A stretch of DNA of 13,830 nt, taken from NCBI GenBank assembly GCA_964570005.1, contig CAZMWE010000027.1, positions 1 to 13,830 on the forward strand, in the 5' to 3' direction. Positions 6,155 through 13,310 of this stretch are shown here, piece after piece. Below the pieces are notes generated by a model. The model was not told where the DNA came from, did no database searches, and was given only the letters and a program-made list of their open reading frames with translations. This stretch comes from JAJZCD01 sp964570005 (GTDB taxonomy: Bacteria > Patescibacteriota > Saccharimonadia > Saccharimonadales > UBA4665). Within the stretch, counting starts at the first letter, position 1. Each line of letters starts with the position of its first letter. Made by a program: the position numbers and the translations under genes.

Positions 6155-6622
6155 ATGAGTAACCTCATGACCTGGGCAACAAACTCAACCAGCTCCGAAC
6201 AGACCGAGCAGCTCGCCGAAAAGATCGGGCGCAACTTGCTCGGTGGTGAAACTATCGAGCTGGTAAGCGACCTTGGTGGTGGCAAAACTACGTTTACACG
6301 CGGTTTGGCGCGCGGCGCGGGCAGTACCGACCGGGTACGCAGCCCAACATTTACGCTGAGCAGCGAATATAAAGCATCTAAATTCATAATCGCGCACTTT
6401 GATTTCTACCGTTTGGGCGAAGCGGGCATCGTGGCCGACGAGCTGGCGGAAGTGATCGGCGACTCAAACTATGTAGTCGTTGTGGAATGGGGCGATATTG
6501 TACACGATGTACTACCGGTGAACCGCCTGACGGTGCGCTTCGAGCAAACCGGTGAAGACAAGCGTATGCTTAATTTTGAATATCCCCAGACGCTTACCCA
6601 TCTTCTCGAGGGCATACAATGA
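6155..6622 (+). CDS. tsaE: tRNA t6A biosynthesis ATPase TsaE
   Basis: 155 aa from ATG 6155 (AGGA 10 nt upstream). ATG 6146 and ATG 6167 are alternatives, and 6167 gives the most family-like N-terminus (MTWATNSTSSEQTEQLA). TsaE is the P-loop ATPase that drives turnover of the TsaB-TsaD complex making threonylcarbamoyladenosine at tRNA position 37. Visible signatures are the P-loop SDLGGGKTTFTRGLARG (usually GDLGAGKTT), VRSPTFTL, HFDFYRL and VVVEWGD near the C-terminus, all in the family order. The stop overlaps the tsaB start (ATGA). tsaD is not in the window. Confidence 0.94.
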   Translation: MSNLMTWATNSTSSEQTEQLAEKIGRNLLGGETIELVSDLGGGKTTFTRGLARGAGSTDRVRSPTFTLSSEYKASKFIIAHFDFYRLGEAGIVADELAEVIGDSNYVVVVEWGDIVHDVLPVNRLTVRFEQTGEDKRMLNFEYPQTLTHLLEGIQ

Positions 6623-7011
6623 TTATTCTCACCATCCGCACCGATAAGCCGGAGGCTGAAATCGGTTTGTACGAAGCTGACAAACGGCTTGCCTATGAAA
6701 CGTGGCTGGCACACCGGCAACTGGCGGAGACGCTGCATAGTAAGATCGAAGAGTTGTTAAAAAAGCAGCATAAGGATTGGGCCGACCTGCAGGGAATTGT
6801 TTGTTTCCAGGGACCGGGCAGTTTTACGGGCCTAAGAATTGGGCTTACTGTTGGTAATGCGCTGGCGTACAGCTACCGCATCCCTATAGTGGCGAATCAA
6901 GATCCGCAGTGGTTGGAAACGGGCATAAGGCGTCTGCTGAATGGCGAAACCGATAAGCAGGTACTGCCGTTTTACGGCGCTGACGCTCATATAACGCTAC
7001 AGAAAAAGTAG
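6619..7011 (+). CDS. tsaB: Shortened TsaB-like t6A synthesis protein
   Basis: 130 aa, against about 220-230 aa for typical TsaB. TsaB is the actin-fold partner that holds TsaD and stimulates t6A formation. The N-lobe is intact, with HRQLAETLHSKIEELL and the hallmark GPGSFTGLRIG (residues 65-75). The chain then passes quickly to FYGADAHITLQKK, which resembles the extreme C-terminal tail of full-length TsaB (P.Y.R.p.i). The middle, most of the second lobe, is thus missing without a frame break. It starts at ATG 6619, coupled to tsaE. The clean frame and normal tail argue for a miniaturised functional form, not a decayed gene. Confidence 0.85.
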   Translation: MIILTIRTDKPEAEIGLYEADKRLAYETWLAHRQLAETLHSKIEELLKKQHKDWADLQGIVCFQGPGSFTGLRIGLTVGNALAYSYRIPIVANQDPQWLETGIRRLLNGETDKQVLPFYGADAHITLQKK

Positions 7012-7018
7012 TCTAAGT

Positions 7019-7048
7019 TTGACCTTTGGAGAATTCAGGGCGTATTAT
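7019..7048 (+). promoter_or_regulatory. Possible promoter TTGACC-18-TATTAT upstream of rny
   Basis: A -35-like TTGACC (7019-7024) and TATTAT (7043-7048) are separated by 18 nt, 135 nt before the rny start. A second TTGACA at 7097-7102 lacks a good -10. The pairing is plausible, not proven; it would leave a leader of about 128 nt. Confidence 0.3.
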
Positions 7049-7063
7049 TATGTTTGGAACTGT

Positions 7064-7084
7064 TGGTTTGGGACATTCCAACCA
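7064..7084 (+). terminator. Weak hairpin in the tsaB-rny gap
   Basis: TGGTT-T-GG pairs with CCAACCA across GACATT, with one bulge, and the downstream sequence includes TTATTTTT about 6 nt later. It may be a weak terminator for tsaE-tsaB or a structure in the rny leader. Confidence 0.25.
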
Positions 7085-7183
7085 GGTGAATTATTTTTGA
7101 CATCCAGATTGACGGAGTTAGCGGACTAGAGAAGTGATAGCGAGTGTCCGCGTCGTCGGTCTGTTCGTAAGGAAAGGAAAAAC

Positions 7184-8701
7184 ATGGAAGCAGTATTCGC
7201 AGTTGTGTGCGCTGTTGTTGGGTTAGGTGCGGGTTCGGGCGGGGCTATATATTATACGAGGCGGCAGAACGCTGCAAATGAAGATAAGGCCGCTAAGGAG
7301 CTTTTAAAAGCCAAAAAGGAAGCCGATAAAGTTATGCAGACGGCCCGCGACGATGCCGCGCGGATCGCCGACGAGGCGCGCAAAGATGAAAAGTTGCGCC
7401 GGAACGAGCTCAAGGACATCGAAACCCGCCTAATCCAACGTGAGGCGGCTTTTGATAAGAAGTTGGATGAGCTTGATAGACGTACTGAAAACCTGCGCAA
7501 AGGTGAGGACGAGGTAGAACAGCTTAAGAACGAGATCCGCGACATCCGTACCAAACAGCAGGAGAAACTCGAAAAGATTGCCAAACTCGATAAAAAGGAA
7601 GCGGCCGAGAAGCTTATGCAGATGACGGAGCGCGATATTCGCGGTGATCTCACCGGCTTAGTTGCAAAGCTACAGAACGAAGCCAAGGACGAGGCCGAGG
7701 AGCAGGCCGGCCTGATCATAGCGACCGCTATGGAGCGCATGGCCAGTGAAGTGACTGCTGAACGCACGGTGACGAGCGTGAAGCTTGAGGACGAGGAAAT
7801 GAAGGGGCGTATTATCGGCAAAGAAGGTCGCAATATACAGGCCCTGCAGCGGGCGACGGGCGTGGACATCATGGTGGACGATACGCCGGGCTATATTGTG
7901 CTGAGCAGCTTTGACCCGGTGCGCCGCGAAGTGGCGCGTATCGCCCTCGAAATGTTGTTGAAAGACGGGCGCGTGCACCCTGGCCGCATCGAAGAAGTGG
8001 TCGAGAAGGCTCAGAAACAAGTTGAAAAAGATGTGGTACGGGCTGGTGAGGATGCAGCCCGTGAGGTTGGTGTCATCGGTATTCCAAAAGAAATCCTGCA
8101 CCTGCTGGGTGAGCTAAAATACCGTACTAGTTACGGCCAGAATGTTCTCAAGCACTCGACCGAAATGGCACACATTGCCGGTATTATTGCCGAAGAGCTG
8201 AACGCGGATGTCAAGACCGCCAAGTATGCGGCGCTGGTACATGATTTAGGCAAGGCACTGACACACAAGATGGAAGGCAAACACCACCACATCAGCGGCG
8301 AAATGCTGCGCAAATATGGCGCGCCGGAGCGTATAGCCCAAGCCGCCGAGCAGCACCACGACGACGTGGAGGCGACCAGCGTGGAGGCGCTTATCGTTCG
8401 TGTTTGTGACGCGATTAGTGCATCACGGCCCGGCGCCCGCAATATCTCCGCCGAAAACTTTGTGGAGCGCATGAAGGACCTGGAAAACATCGCCAACGGC
8501 TTCAAGGGTATTGAAAAAAGCTACGCCATTAGCGCCGGCCGCGAAGTGCGCGTATTCGTGCGTCCGCAACAGGTCGATGACCTTTCCGCTATCCGCCTGG
8601 CCCGCGACATCGCGACCAAGATCGAAAGCAGTATGCAGTATCCGGGTACGATAAAAGTGAATGTCATTCGCGAAACCCGGGCGGTCGAGTTCGCCAAGTA
8701 A
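7184..8701 (+). CDS. rny: Ribonuclease Y
   Basis: 505 aa, normal length. RNase Y is the membrane-anchored endoribonuclease that starts mRNA decay in bacteria lacking RNase E. Domains in order: one N-terminal membrane helix (residues about 3-24, FAVVCAVVGLGAGSGGAIYY); a long charged coiled coil (about 32-200); a KH RNA-binding domain with GRIIGKEGRNIQALQ (208-222); and an HD hydrolase domain with HSTEMAHIAG (324-333), VHDLGKA (352-358), HHHISGE and HHDDVEA. The metal-binding His and Asp are all present. A strong Shine-Dalgarno AAAGGA lies 5 nt before ATG 7184. The stop overlaps the CYTH gene start (TAATG). It heads the rny-CYTH-ymdB run. Confidence 0.98.
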   Translation: MEAVFAVVCAVVGLGAGSGGAIYYTRRQNAANEDKAAKELLKAKKEADKVMQTARDDAARIADEARKDEKLRRNELKDIETRLIQREAAFDKKLDELDRRTENLRKGEDEVEQLKNEIRDIRTKQQEKLEKIAKLDKKEAAEKLMQMTERDIRGDLTGLVAKLQNEAKDEAEEQAGLIIATAMERMASEVTAERTVTSVKLEDEEMKGRIIGKEGRNIQALQRATGVDIMVDDTPGYIVLSSFDPVRREVARIALEMLLKDGRVHPGRIEEVVEKAQKQVEKDVVRAGEDAAREVGVIGIPKEILHLLGELKYRTSYGQNVLKHSTEMAHIAGIIAEELNADVKTAKYAALVHDLGKALTHKMEGKHHHISGEMLRKYGAPERIAQAAEQHHDDVEATSVEALIVRVCDAISASRPGARNISAENFVERMKDLENIANGFKGIEKSYAISAGREVRVFVRPQQVDDLSAIRLARDIATKIESSMQYPGTIKVNVIRETRAVEFAK

Positions 8702-9312
8702 TGAAGCCTGAAATCGAAGCTAAGTTCTTACACATTGATCACGATGAGCTGCGCACTAAACTAAGAGCTGCTAAAGCGACATGTGTACACCCAATGCGTC
8801 TGATGCGCCGTAATATGTTCGACTATCCCGATGAGCGGTTTCGGACGTCTCGGCCACGTAAAATACTGCGTCTACGTGACGAGGGCGATCGAGTGGTACT
8901 AACGTACAAACAAGACAGCACCGATTCAAACTACGTGCAAGAACTAGAAACCACTGTCGGCGACTTTGCCGCTACTACGCAGTTGCTGGAGGCAATCGGT
9001 CTTGAGAACTACGGTGTGATTGAGCAGAAGCGTGAGACATGGCAGTTTGGCAAGGTAGAAGTCATGCTGGACGAATGGCCATGGGCCGACCCATTCCTTG
9101 AGATCGAAGGGCCGTCCGAAGTTGCCATAAGGATGGCGGCAGAACCGCTGGGATTTAGTTGGACTGATGCAAAATTTGGTGGCCCAAATGTTGTATACCG
9201 GAATGAGTACCCAGGTATGTCACAGGACGATAACGTCAATTCGTTGTCAGAGCTGTTGTTTGGTGACTCGCTGCCGGAGTTTTTTCAAGAACGATTGCAG
9301 CCGATGCGATGA
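8701..9312 (+). CDS. CYTH-domain protein (triphosphate tunnel / class IV adenylate cyclase-like)
   Basis: 203 aa. CYTH proteins form a beta tunnel that binds a triphosphate with metal ions; members include thiamine triphosphatase, inorganic triphosphatase and class IV adenylate cyclase (CyaB). The signature ExExK is at the N-terminus (E4, E6, K8 in PEIEAKF). Further tunnel residues are visible in RKILRLRDEGDRVVLTYKQ, EQKRETW and MLDEWPWADPFLEIEGP, which match the CyaB/ThTPase pattern. After about residue 170 there is a short extra tail (NSLSELLFGDSLPEFFQERL). The start overlaps the rny stop and the stop overlaps the ymdB-like start, so it is translated with them. The substrate cannot be read from the sequence. 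Confidence 0.9.
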   Translation: MKPEIEAKFLHIDHDELRTKLRAAKATCVHPMRLMRRNMFDYPDERFRTSRPRKILRLRDEGDRVVLTYKQDSTDSNYVQELETTVGDFAATTQLLEAIGLENYGVIEQKRETWQFGKVEVMLDEWPWADPFLEIEGPSEVAIRMAAEPLGFSWTDAKFGGPNVVYRNEYPGMSQDDNVNSLSELLFGDSLPEFFQERLQPMR

Positions 9313-10106
9313 ATATCCTATACATTGGTGACGTGATGGGCGAGATGGGCGTGCAGGCCGTGGAGCGCGTGCTGCCGGACTTGCGCAAGGAGTACAGCGT
9401 CGATCTGGTGATAGCCCAGGCCGAAAATGTGACAGAAGGACGCGGCATTACGCCGGCGGACTTTAACCGGCTGCGTGGTGCGGGCGTGGGGTTCTGTACC
9501 GGCGGCAACTGGACGCTGGCGCGCGAGGAAATACATCCGATGCTCGCTGACCCGGACGCGCCGATAATCCGTCCGGCGAACTATCCGGAAGGCACGCCCG
9601 GCCTTGGCCACAAGTACGCGCATACACCAAAAGGCGATGTGCTGGTAGTGAGCCTGATGGGCCAAATTGTCGGCCGTGATGCCGATAAGCCCGCCGACAA
9701 CCCGCTCAAAATCATCGACAAAATCTTAAGCGAGGAAACACCGGACAAACGTGTAGCGTGCGTCGTGAACCTGCACGGCGATTTCAGCAGCGAAAAGTTC
9801 ATCATCGGGTACTACCTGGCCGGCCGGGTAAGCGCGGTGGTAGGGGATCACTGGCATATTCCTGCGGCTGATGCCGAGGTGCTGCCGAAAGGTACGGCTC
9901 GCATCACTGACGTGGGTATGTGTGGCTCGCTCGATTCGTCGCTCGGCGTGGCGTTTGACAGCGTCATCCCGCGCTGGCGCGACGGGGTGCAGACTCGCAA
10001 TGTGCTCGAAACCACTGGCCGCAAGCAGTTTAATGCTCTGCTCGTGAGCGTGGACGAAACCACTGGCCATGCGACGACAACCAGGCATATTCGCCAGGTT
10101 TTTTAG
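9309..10106 (+). CDS. ymdB: YmdB-family metallophosphoesterase with His68-to-Trp change
   Basis: 265 aa, family length. YmdB enzymes hydrolyse 2',3'-cyclic AMP and other cyclic nucleotides and influence biofilm and RNA metabolism. The metal-binding set known in Bacillus YmdB is recognisable: D8 (IGDVMG), E39-N40 (QAENVTEGRGIT), N67 (CTGGNWTL), H156 (NLHGDFSSEK), H181 and H183 (VGDHWHI), then TDVGMCGSLDSSLG. The residue after N67, the conserved catalytic His of the family's GNHxW motif, is Trp68 here. It starts at ATG 9309, overlapping the CYTH stop. rny and ymdB are neighbours in many Firmicutes; here a CYTH gene lies between them. The stop overlaps that of the convergent gene. Activity toward cyclic nucleotides is uncertain. 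Confidence 0.92.
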   Translation: MNILYIGDVMGEMGVQAVERVLPDLRKEYSVDLVIAQAENVTEGRGITPADFNRLRGAGVGFCTGGNWTLAREEIHPMLADPDAPIIRPANYPEGTPGLGHKYAHTPKGDVLVVSLMGQIVGRDADKPADNPLKIIDKILSEETPDKRVACVVNLHGDFSSEKFIIGYYLAGRVSAVVGDHWHIPAADAEVLPKGTARITDVGMCGSLDSSLGVAFDSVIPRWRDGVQTRNVLETTGRKQFNALLVSVDETTGHATTTRHIRQVF

Positions 10107-10288
10107 CCCTCGCGGCCGCCAAAGCCGATGACGGCCAGCACGACTGTTGCCATCATATTAATGATGACAATATTGACGGCATTCAATCCCGAATTCAGCG
10201 CCATTAAAATGGCGCTGCCGAGCCAGACCGTACCTATAACACCCGCTGTGTAGGGATATTTTATAAACAAAATAATGTCTTTAAGCAT
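10103..10288 (-). CDS. Small two-helix membrane protein downstream of the ABC1-like kinase
   Basis: 61 aa, with two hydrophobic helices (about residues 14-33 and 38-56) joined by a short turn, SGLNAV, so a membrane hairpin with no catalytic motif. AAGGAGG (10301-10295) lies 6 nt before ATG 10288, the strongest Shine-Dalgarno in the window, and the start overlaps the end of the kinase gene by 8 nt. Its TAA shares bases with the TAG of the convergent ymdB-like gene. It probably associates with the kinase, whose own C-terminus lacks obvious membrane helices. Confidence 0.72.
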   Translation of the reverse strand: MLKDIILFIKYPYTAGVIGTVWLGSAILMALNSGLNAVNIVIINMMATVVLAVIGFGGREG

Positions 10289-11900
10289 CGCCTGCCTCCT
10301 TGGTTTTTAGTATCGCTTTAGCCGCCTGTTCACGCGGGCTGATACGCCCGAGCAACTGGCTGAACAGCACCGGGTCACGAAGCGCCACTCGCTCTAGCCA
10401 CTTGTTGATGATGGCGATGGCTTGCGAGGGGCTGAGCGATTCATCGGTGGCGCGTACGATCTCGGGATAGTCGTGCTCAATAATGGTCACCGCTCGGCCT
10501 AAAATCAGCGGATACAATGAATCGCGTTTGAGTGCGCTAAGAAGCGCTATGTACGTTTGTGCGGCACGTAGTACTTCGGAAGATTCCAGGCGTACTACCA
10601 GACCCAGCCGGTTGTCTTTATTGGCGATCTGTCCGAAGGCATGGAGTAATTGACCCTTTTCGATTAGCTCGCGCAGGTCATTGGTACCGGTGGCGCTGTC
10701 AAAGGCTCCCTGCACGATACGCCCGATCTCCCGCACTAGGTCGCCGCCTCCCTCCGCCGGTGCGGCAAACCGGGCACCTTCTGGTAAATATTGTCCGGCC
10801 TTGCTGGCGAGCGCCTGTGTTCCTGAGGTCAGGCTGCTGAGCTTTTTGAGTGCCCGATACAGATCGTTGACGAAATAGCGCATGAACCGTTCGAATATGT
10901 CGCCGACAGTCGCCTCGTTCTGGTAGGCACGGTCCCATTCCTGCAGTAAACTGAAAAATGCCGGCCGGTTGCGCGGTGCCGGTGCTGAGATGCCGAAGTC
11001 AATCAGACCGATGCGGTTGTCGGTCATAAACCGTACATTACCCGGGTGCGGGTCCCCTGGTACGCGTGGCAGGGAAAAGATGCCGAGTAGACTTTCAACA
11101 CCCGCTATGACGAGCTGGGTATCCAGGTCCGAACCGAGCCGTTCTTTAATGAAAGCGGCCGGGTCACCGCCCGCTTCCTCGATTTTCATAAGCTCGGCGC
11201 CGGAAATGCCGTCGACATACTCCTGCACTATGATGTGTGGTGTACAGAGCTCCAGATACGTTTCGGGGATGACGATATACGGGTGGTTCTTATACGTTGT
11301 GTACAGCTCGGCTGCAAACTTTGCTTCGGCCACATAGTCGGTCTCGTTCAGCGTAGCGTGCTTAAACTCCTTGATGGCGCTGTTCATCTTCAGGGTGAAG
11401 TTAGTGTATTCCTGTGCGGCGAAGCGCCGGGCAAAAATGCTGAGTAGCCGCAAATCATACTTAAGCAACTCGCGCACCATCGGGCGCAGTACCTTAACGA
11501 CCACTTTCTGACCATTGGCGTGCTGGCCCAAGTACACCTGTCCGAAACTGCCGGCGGCGAATGGTTCCGGTTGCACCAGCGCCAGCTCATGGAGGCGATC
11601 CGGCGGCAGCTCGGATTGCAGTAGTTGGACGATATCGAGATGCTGGGTATCCAGATTCTCAAAAATTTTGAGTCGGTTTGGGCTGTGCCAACGCCGCATG
11701 ATCGGAGTATTATACATGACGCCCTGCATGAATTTGACATACACACCACCCAGTTCCAGAAATTCGTTACACAGTAGTTCGTACATCTCCTGCTCGCGGC
11801 CGCGCTTGCGCAGGTAGTACACACGGGCACCAAGTTTCGCCAAGCGACGGGTGCGCTCGCGTTTCAGAGCCGCGATGGTCTTTTGTGAACTGCCGCTCAT
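10281..11900 (-). CDS. ABC1/UbiB/AarF-like atypical kinase
   Basis: 539 aa. This family (UbiB, COQ8/ADCK) is a protein-kinase-like fold that acts in ubiquinone synthesis and lipid handling; no quinone gene is seen here. Landmarks: a KxGQ-type motif reading VKFMQ (K56, Q59, with Met for Gly); the nucleotide loop PFAAGSFGQVYLG (113-125), where relatives usually have AAAS; the ATP-binding Lys in VVVKVLRP (K136); YVAEAKF (E192); GDPHPGN (282-288); and DFG (301-303). The catalytic residues are present, so it may be active. The C-terminal 200 residues form a helical extension without clear membrane helices. Small membrane-protein genes sit 2 nt upstream and overlap downstream. GGAG lies 6 nt before ATG 11900. 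Use of the symbol ubiB would be misleading. Confidence 0.92.
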   Translation of the reverse strand: MSGSSQKTIAALKRERTRRLAKLGARVYYLRKRGREQEMYELLCNEFLELGGVYVKFMQGVMYNTPIMRRWHSPNRLKIFENLDTQHLDIVQLLQSELPPDRLHELALVQPEPFAAGSFGQVYLGQHANGQKVVVKVLRPMVRELLKYDLRLLSIFARRFAAQEYTNFTLKMNSAIKEFKHATLNETDYVAEAKFAAELYTTYKNHPYIVIPETYLELCTPHIIVQEYVDGISGAELMKIEEAGGDPAAFIKERLGSDLDTQLVIAGVESLLGIFSLPRVPGDPHPGNVRFMTDNRIGLIDFGISAPAPRNRPAFFSLLQEWDRAYQNEATVGDIFERFMRYFVNDLYRALKKLSSLTSGTQALASKAGQYLPEGARFAAPAEGGGDLVREIGRIVQGAFDSATGTNDLRELIEKGQLLHAFGQIANKDNRLGLVVRLESSEVLRAAQTYIALLSALKRDSLYPLILGRAVTIIEHDYPEIVRATDESLSPSQAIAIINKWLERVALRDPVLFSQLLGRISPREQAAKAILKTKEAGDA

Positions 11901-11902
11901 AG

Positions 11903-12061
11903 CTAACTCCGTGCAAAGCCTATCAAGAACAACGCCATCGTCGAGATGATGGCAGCGACGTAGAGTTTAAAAATTTCGTCGGGCACGGACCGCGTGGCAG
12001 CCATCAAGATAACTGCAATCCATATCAGCACGATAGTTACGAATACCGACACATATTTCAT
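11903..12061 (-). CDS. Small two-helix membrane protein upstream of the ABC1-like kinase
   Basis: 52 aa, below common gene-finding cut-offs. It begins MKYVSVFVTIVLIWIAVILM, a membrane helix, then a short polar loop ATRSVPDEIFK and a second helix (YVAAIISTMALFLIGF). The stop TAG is 2 nt before the kinase ATG, and the kinase Shine-Dalgarno lies inside this gene, so the two are surely co-transcribed. The ATG sits directly behind a -10 box with no Shine-Dalgarno. It resembles the 61-aa protein on the other side of the kinase in size and topology, though not evidently in sequence. Confidence 0.6.
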   Translation of the reverse strand: MKYVSVFVTIVLIWIAVILMAATRSVPDEIFKLYVAAIISTMALFLIGFARS

Positions 12062-12069
12062 ACTCTTTT

Positions 12070-12075
12070 ATAATA
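12070..12075 (-). promoter_or_regulatory. Extended -10 of the kinase operon, leaderless arrangement
   Basis: TGC-TATTAT on the minus strand (hexamer 12075-12070), 8 nt before ATG 12061; an overlapping TATAAA ends 6 nt before it. No Shine-Dalgarno. The TG two bases upstream fits an extended -10. Confidence 0.5.
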
Positions 12076-12120
12076 GCATGCACCTCTGAACAGTAACTGG
12101 CTTTTAGGGGTACTTTACGG

Positions 12121-12126
12121 TATAAT
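12121..12126 (+). promoter_or_regulatory. -10 box of tRNA-Pro
   Basis: A perfect TATAAT 13 nt before the mature tRNA 5' end, implying a leader of about 7 nt. I see no good -35. Confidence 0.55.
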
Positions 12127-12139
12127 TTTGCAAGCTGTC

Positions 12140-12216
12140 CGGGGAGTGGCGCAGCTTGGTAGCGCACCGCGTTTGGGACGCGGGGGCCGCAGGTTCAAAT
12201 CCTGTCTCCCCGACCA
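12140..12216 (+). tRNA. tRNA-Pro(TGG)
   Basis: 77 nt including an encoded 3' CCA (12214-12216). The acceptor stem CGGGGAG pairs with CTCCCCG, the D arm is GGCGCAGCTTGGTAGCGC, the anticodon stem CCGCG/CGCGG holds the loop TTTGGGA giving anticodon TGG, and the T arm contains GGTTCAAATCC. All four stems pair. A TATAAT lies just upstream and a strong hairpin just downstream, so it is a single-gene unit. Confidence 0.97.
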
Positions 12217-12217
12217 C

Positions 12218-12253
12218 GAAAAATCACTGATGATGTATCAGTGATTTTTCTTT
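12218..12253. terminator. Strong hairpin terminator after tRNA-Pro, probably bidirectional
   Basis: A perfect 14-bp stem (12218-12231 with 12237-12250) around the loop GATGT, with A5 at one base and T5 at the other, so it can end transcription from either strand. It serves tRNA-Pro and probably the convergent pilin-like gene, which ends at 12300. Confidence 0.85.
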
Positions 12254-12299
12254 GGCAAGTTATTGTATGGCTATCACCACGTTTGGTTAGGCGTGGGCG

Positions 12300-13304
12300 T
12301 TATAAAGTGCCAGAACTTTGGGCTGTATCATTATGTGTGCAATCTTGTCCTTTATATGCAAGATATGCATCCTGATTGTTCTTTGGAAACAGCTCACAGG
12401 CTATGACATCACCTAGACCATCACCCAAACCATAGTTTACTGATATGTATTGCCATGTGCCACTAGCTTTCTTATAGAAGTATGCGGCTGCTGAGGTAGT
12501 CGTCTGAACTCCCGAGGCACTGTCGAACGGATTTTCAATTTGAATGTTCGCGAGAGAATAACCTGGTGTTTTGCTCTTCTCGTAGTCAATGCCGCTAGTA
12601 TTATCAAACAGAATTTTATCGCTCAGTGTTGGATTAGCCGCTAGGTAGACGGCCGCGAATGGTTTGACTGTGTTTGTTTGTGAGGTGGCTTCAAATGCAC
12701 TGTCACAAGCAACCGTAACGTACTGATTATTATCGCCAGAGAATAGGACGGTGCAGTAGGTTTTGTTATTTTGGTATGCATATATAGCACTTGGGCTGGC
12801 GTCATTGTTATTCGTATCGTCAACGGTGGTGTTTGCTGGCGCTCTGGATAAGCTGTCTAAGTGTAGTTCTGTGTCAATAATGCTGTATAGTTTCTTAGCA
12901 CTAGGAATATGTATAGGAGTATTCAGTGGGTCTGAGCTACTGGCGTAGTATGCGTAAGTCGTTGAGCTTGCGGTAAGGTCAACATAGAAGTCGTTATCTG
13001 GTATTTTCCATGTTTCAGATCCCTGACCTTCACCGGAATTTGAGTAATTTATGTCACCCTGTTTAGTAGGGGTGGATTGCGTTGCATCTGCCACACTTGA
13101 AGTGTGAAACTTTTTCGATATAGCAGCAGAGATGTCATGCAATGTTTCTTGAGGGGTGGCCTCGGTAGTGTGAGGTACGGCCAAATGACTATATGTAAGC
13201 CATCCTATGACACTTAAGACAATAACGACTACAGCGACGATTAAACCATCTATAACACTAAATCCAGCTTCATTTTTATGTATATTTTTCATTAAGTCCA
13301 GCAT
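12300..13304 (-). CDS. Type IV prepilin-like protein (class III-type signal), 334 aa
   Basis: Start chosen at ATG 13304; the frame extends to 13364 but the -10 box lies in that part. ATG 13292 is also possible. The N-terminus reads KNEAG/FSVIDGLIVAVVVIVLSVIGWLTY: a short charged leader, the prepilin peptidase site after Gly14, then a hydrophobic helix (about 16-36), as in type IV pilins and pseudopilins (usual G/FTLIE). Position 5 of the mature protein is Asp, not Glu. The rest is a large Ser/Thr/Asn-rich extracellular domain with four cysteines, in YCTVLF, ACDSAF, IACELF and GQDCTH, which could form two disulfides. No pilus assembly gene is near. It may be a minor or adhesive pilin. The family is clear from the N-terminus only; the C-terminal domain is unrecognised. 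Confidence 0.78.
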   Translation of the reverse strand: MLDLMKNIHKNEAGFSVIDGLIVAVVVIVLSVIGWLTYSHLAVPHTTEATPQETLHDISAAISKKFHTSSVADATQSTPTKQGDINYSNSGEGQGSETWKIPDNDFYVDLTASSTTYAYYASSSDPLNTPIHIPSAKKLYSIIDTELHLDSLSRAPANTTVDDTNNNDASPSAIYAYQNNKTYCTVLFSGDNNQYVTVACDSAFEATSQTNTVKPFAAVYLAANPTLSDKILFDNTSGIDYEKSKTPGYSLANIQIENPFDSASGVQTTTSAAAYFYKKASGTWQYISVNYGLGDGLGDVIACELFPKNNQDAYLAYKGQDCTHNDTAQSSGTL

Positions 13305-13310
13305 AGCATG

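Noticed and set aside
6097..6397. Minus-strand frames overlapping tsaE
   Set aside because: They are antisense to the conserved TsaE P-loop region and have no start signals.
7252..7872. 206-codon minus-strand frame opposite rny
   Set aside because: It is rich in Ser, Leu and Arg because it is the complement of the Lys/Glu/Ala-rich coiled coil of RNase Y.
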